Below are positions 5,220-5,496 of a stretch of DNA of 5,496 bases, in pieces; positions within the stretch are counted from its first letter, which is position 1, and the number at the start of each line of letters is the position of its first letter. The stretch is taken from the NCBI GenBank assembly GCA_022793975.1, contig JAAWDW010000004.1, forward strand, positions 1-5,496, written 5' to 3'. A model generated the notes under the pieces. It searched no databases and was not told the DNA's origin. It saw nothing but the letters and a program-made list of their open reading frames with translations. The position numbers and the translations under genes were made by a program. The stretch is from Bacillota bacterium. Lineage in GTDB: Bacteria; Bacillota; Clostridia; Peptostreptococcales; Anaerovoracaceae.

Positions 5220-5496
5220 ATGCTTTTTAAAAACATCGCGCTTCTGAATGAAAATCTTGATTTGCAGGAAAATATGTATGTAGGCATAAAGTCTGAGCGA
5301 ATAGATTATATTGGTAAAGAAGCTCCGCAGGATTATGACGGAGAAGAAATATACGACGGAAAAAATAAGCTGCTTATGAGCGGCTTTTACAATACGCATA
5401 CGCATTCGCCGATGACGCTTATGCGGGGTTACGGCGGTGGACTTAATTTACAGGACTGGCTTAATTTAAAAATATTCCCGTTTGAAGATCATCTCG
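5220..5496 (+). CDS. Amidohydrolase-family deaminase, N-terminal part (3' truncated by window edge); possibly MTA/SAH deaminase
   Basis: Only the first 92 codons are present and the frame is still open at the window end. ATG 5220 follows an AAAGGAGAG site at 5207-5215, an ideal ribosome site. Residues 1-50 form the small beta-rich domain usual at the start of metal-dependent amidohydrolases (VGIKSERIDYIGK, EEIYDGKNKLLMSGF). The metal-binding H60-x-H62 motif at the end of the first barrel strand then follows in the segment F-Y-N-T-H-T-H-S-P-M-T-L-M-R-G-Y (56-71). The NTHTHSPMTLMRG pattern and the following LQDWL...IFPFE segment resemble 5-methylthioadenosine/S-adenosylhomocysteine deaminases and related SsnA/TrzN-like enzymes, which hydrolytically deaminate purine-type rings using a zinc or iron centre. 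The substrate-determining C-terminal two thirds are outside the window, so family membership is firm and the substrate is a guess. Confidence 0.88.
   Translation, partial: MLFKNIALLNENLDLQENMYVGIKSERIDYIGKEAPQDYDGEEIYDGKNKLLMSGFYNTHTHSPMTLMRGYGGGLNLQDWLNLKIFPFEDHL

Noticed and set aside
1..5496. Mobile element, CRISPR, toxin-antitoxin or defence system
   Set aside because: No transposase, integrase, direct-repeat array, paired small toxin/antitoxin frames or defence domains were found. All long frames belong to housekeeping, transport, redox or sporulation families.

Overview
The window looks like chromosomal DNA from an anaerobic, low-to-moderate-GC Firmicute of the class Clostridia. Three things point there. 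There is a clear SpoVT homologue, a flavodiiron protein sits next to a flavin-reductase/rubredoxin fusion, and AUA isoleucine codons and AAAGGAG-type ribosome binding sites are common. No finer placement is attempted. No rRNA, tRNA, CRISPR array, insertion sequence or phage gene was seen.

Layout: (1) Positions 1-1166 hold the C-terminal third of mfd, the transcription-repair coupling factor, cut by the left edge. (2) A 62-bp gap, with a near-consensus sigma-A promoter that starts inside the mfd 3' end, leads to a 12-helix MFS transporter (1229-2494) of the monocarboxylate/oxalate-formate type. (3) Converging on it is spoVT on the minus strand (2499-2993). The two stop codons are only 4 bp apart and both genes end inside one hairpin that can act as a terminator. 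(4) A 193-bp divergent intergenic region carries a good sigma-A promoter for the rightward pair fprA (3187-4341) and hrb (4421-5035). The pair ends at a strong intrinsic terminator (5061-5100). (5) Another sigma-A-like promoter drives an amidohydrolase-family deaminase, of which only the first 92 codons (5220-5496) are present.

Functional reading: the fprA-hrb pair is the best-defined functional unit. By family knowledge, the Hrb-type protein takes electrons from NAD(P)H through flavin to its rubredoxin domain and passes them to the flavodiiron protein. That protein reduces O2 to water and/or NO to N2O, which protects an anaerobe. Mfd (DNA repair), SpoVT (spore development regulator), the MFS transporter and the deaminase have no evident metabolic link to the pair or to each other. 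Each seems to be its own transcription unit, judging by promoters and terminators. I found no clearly undescribed biological system. The points most worth a second look are the shared terminator of the convergent genes, the short rubredoxin loop of Hrb, the shortened SpoVT sensor domain, an inverted repeat spanning the fprA promoter, and a tiny ORF bridging fprA and hrb.
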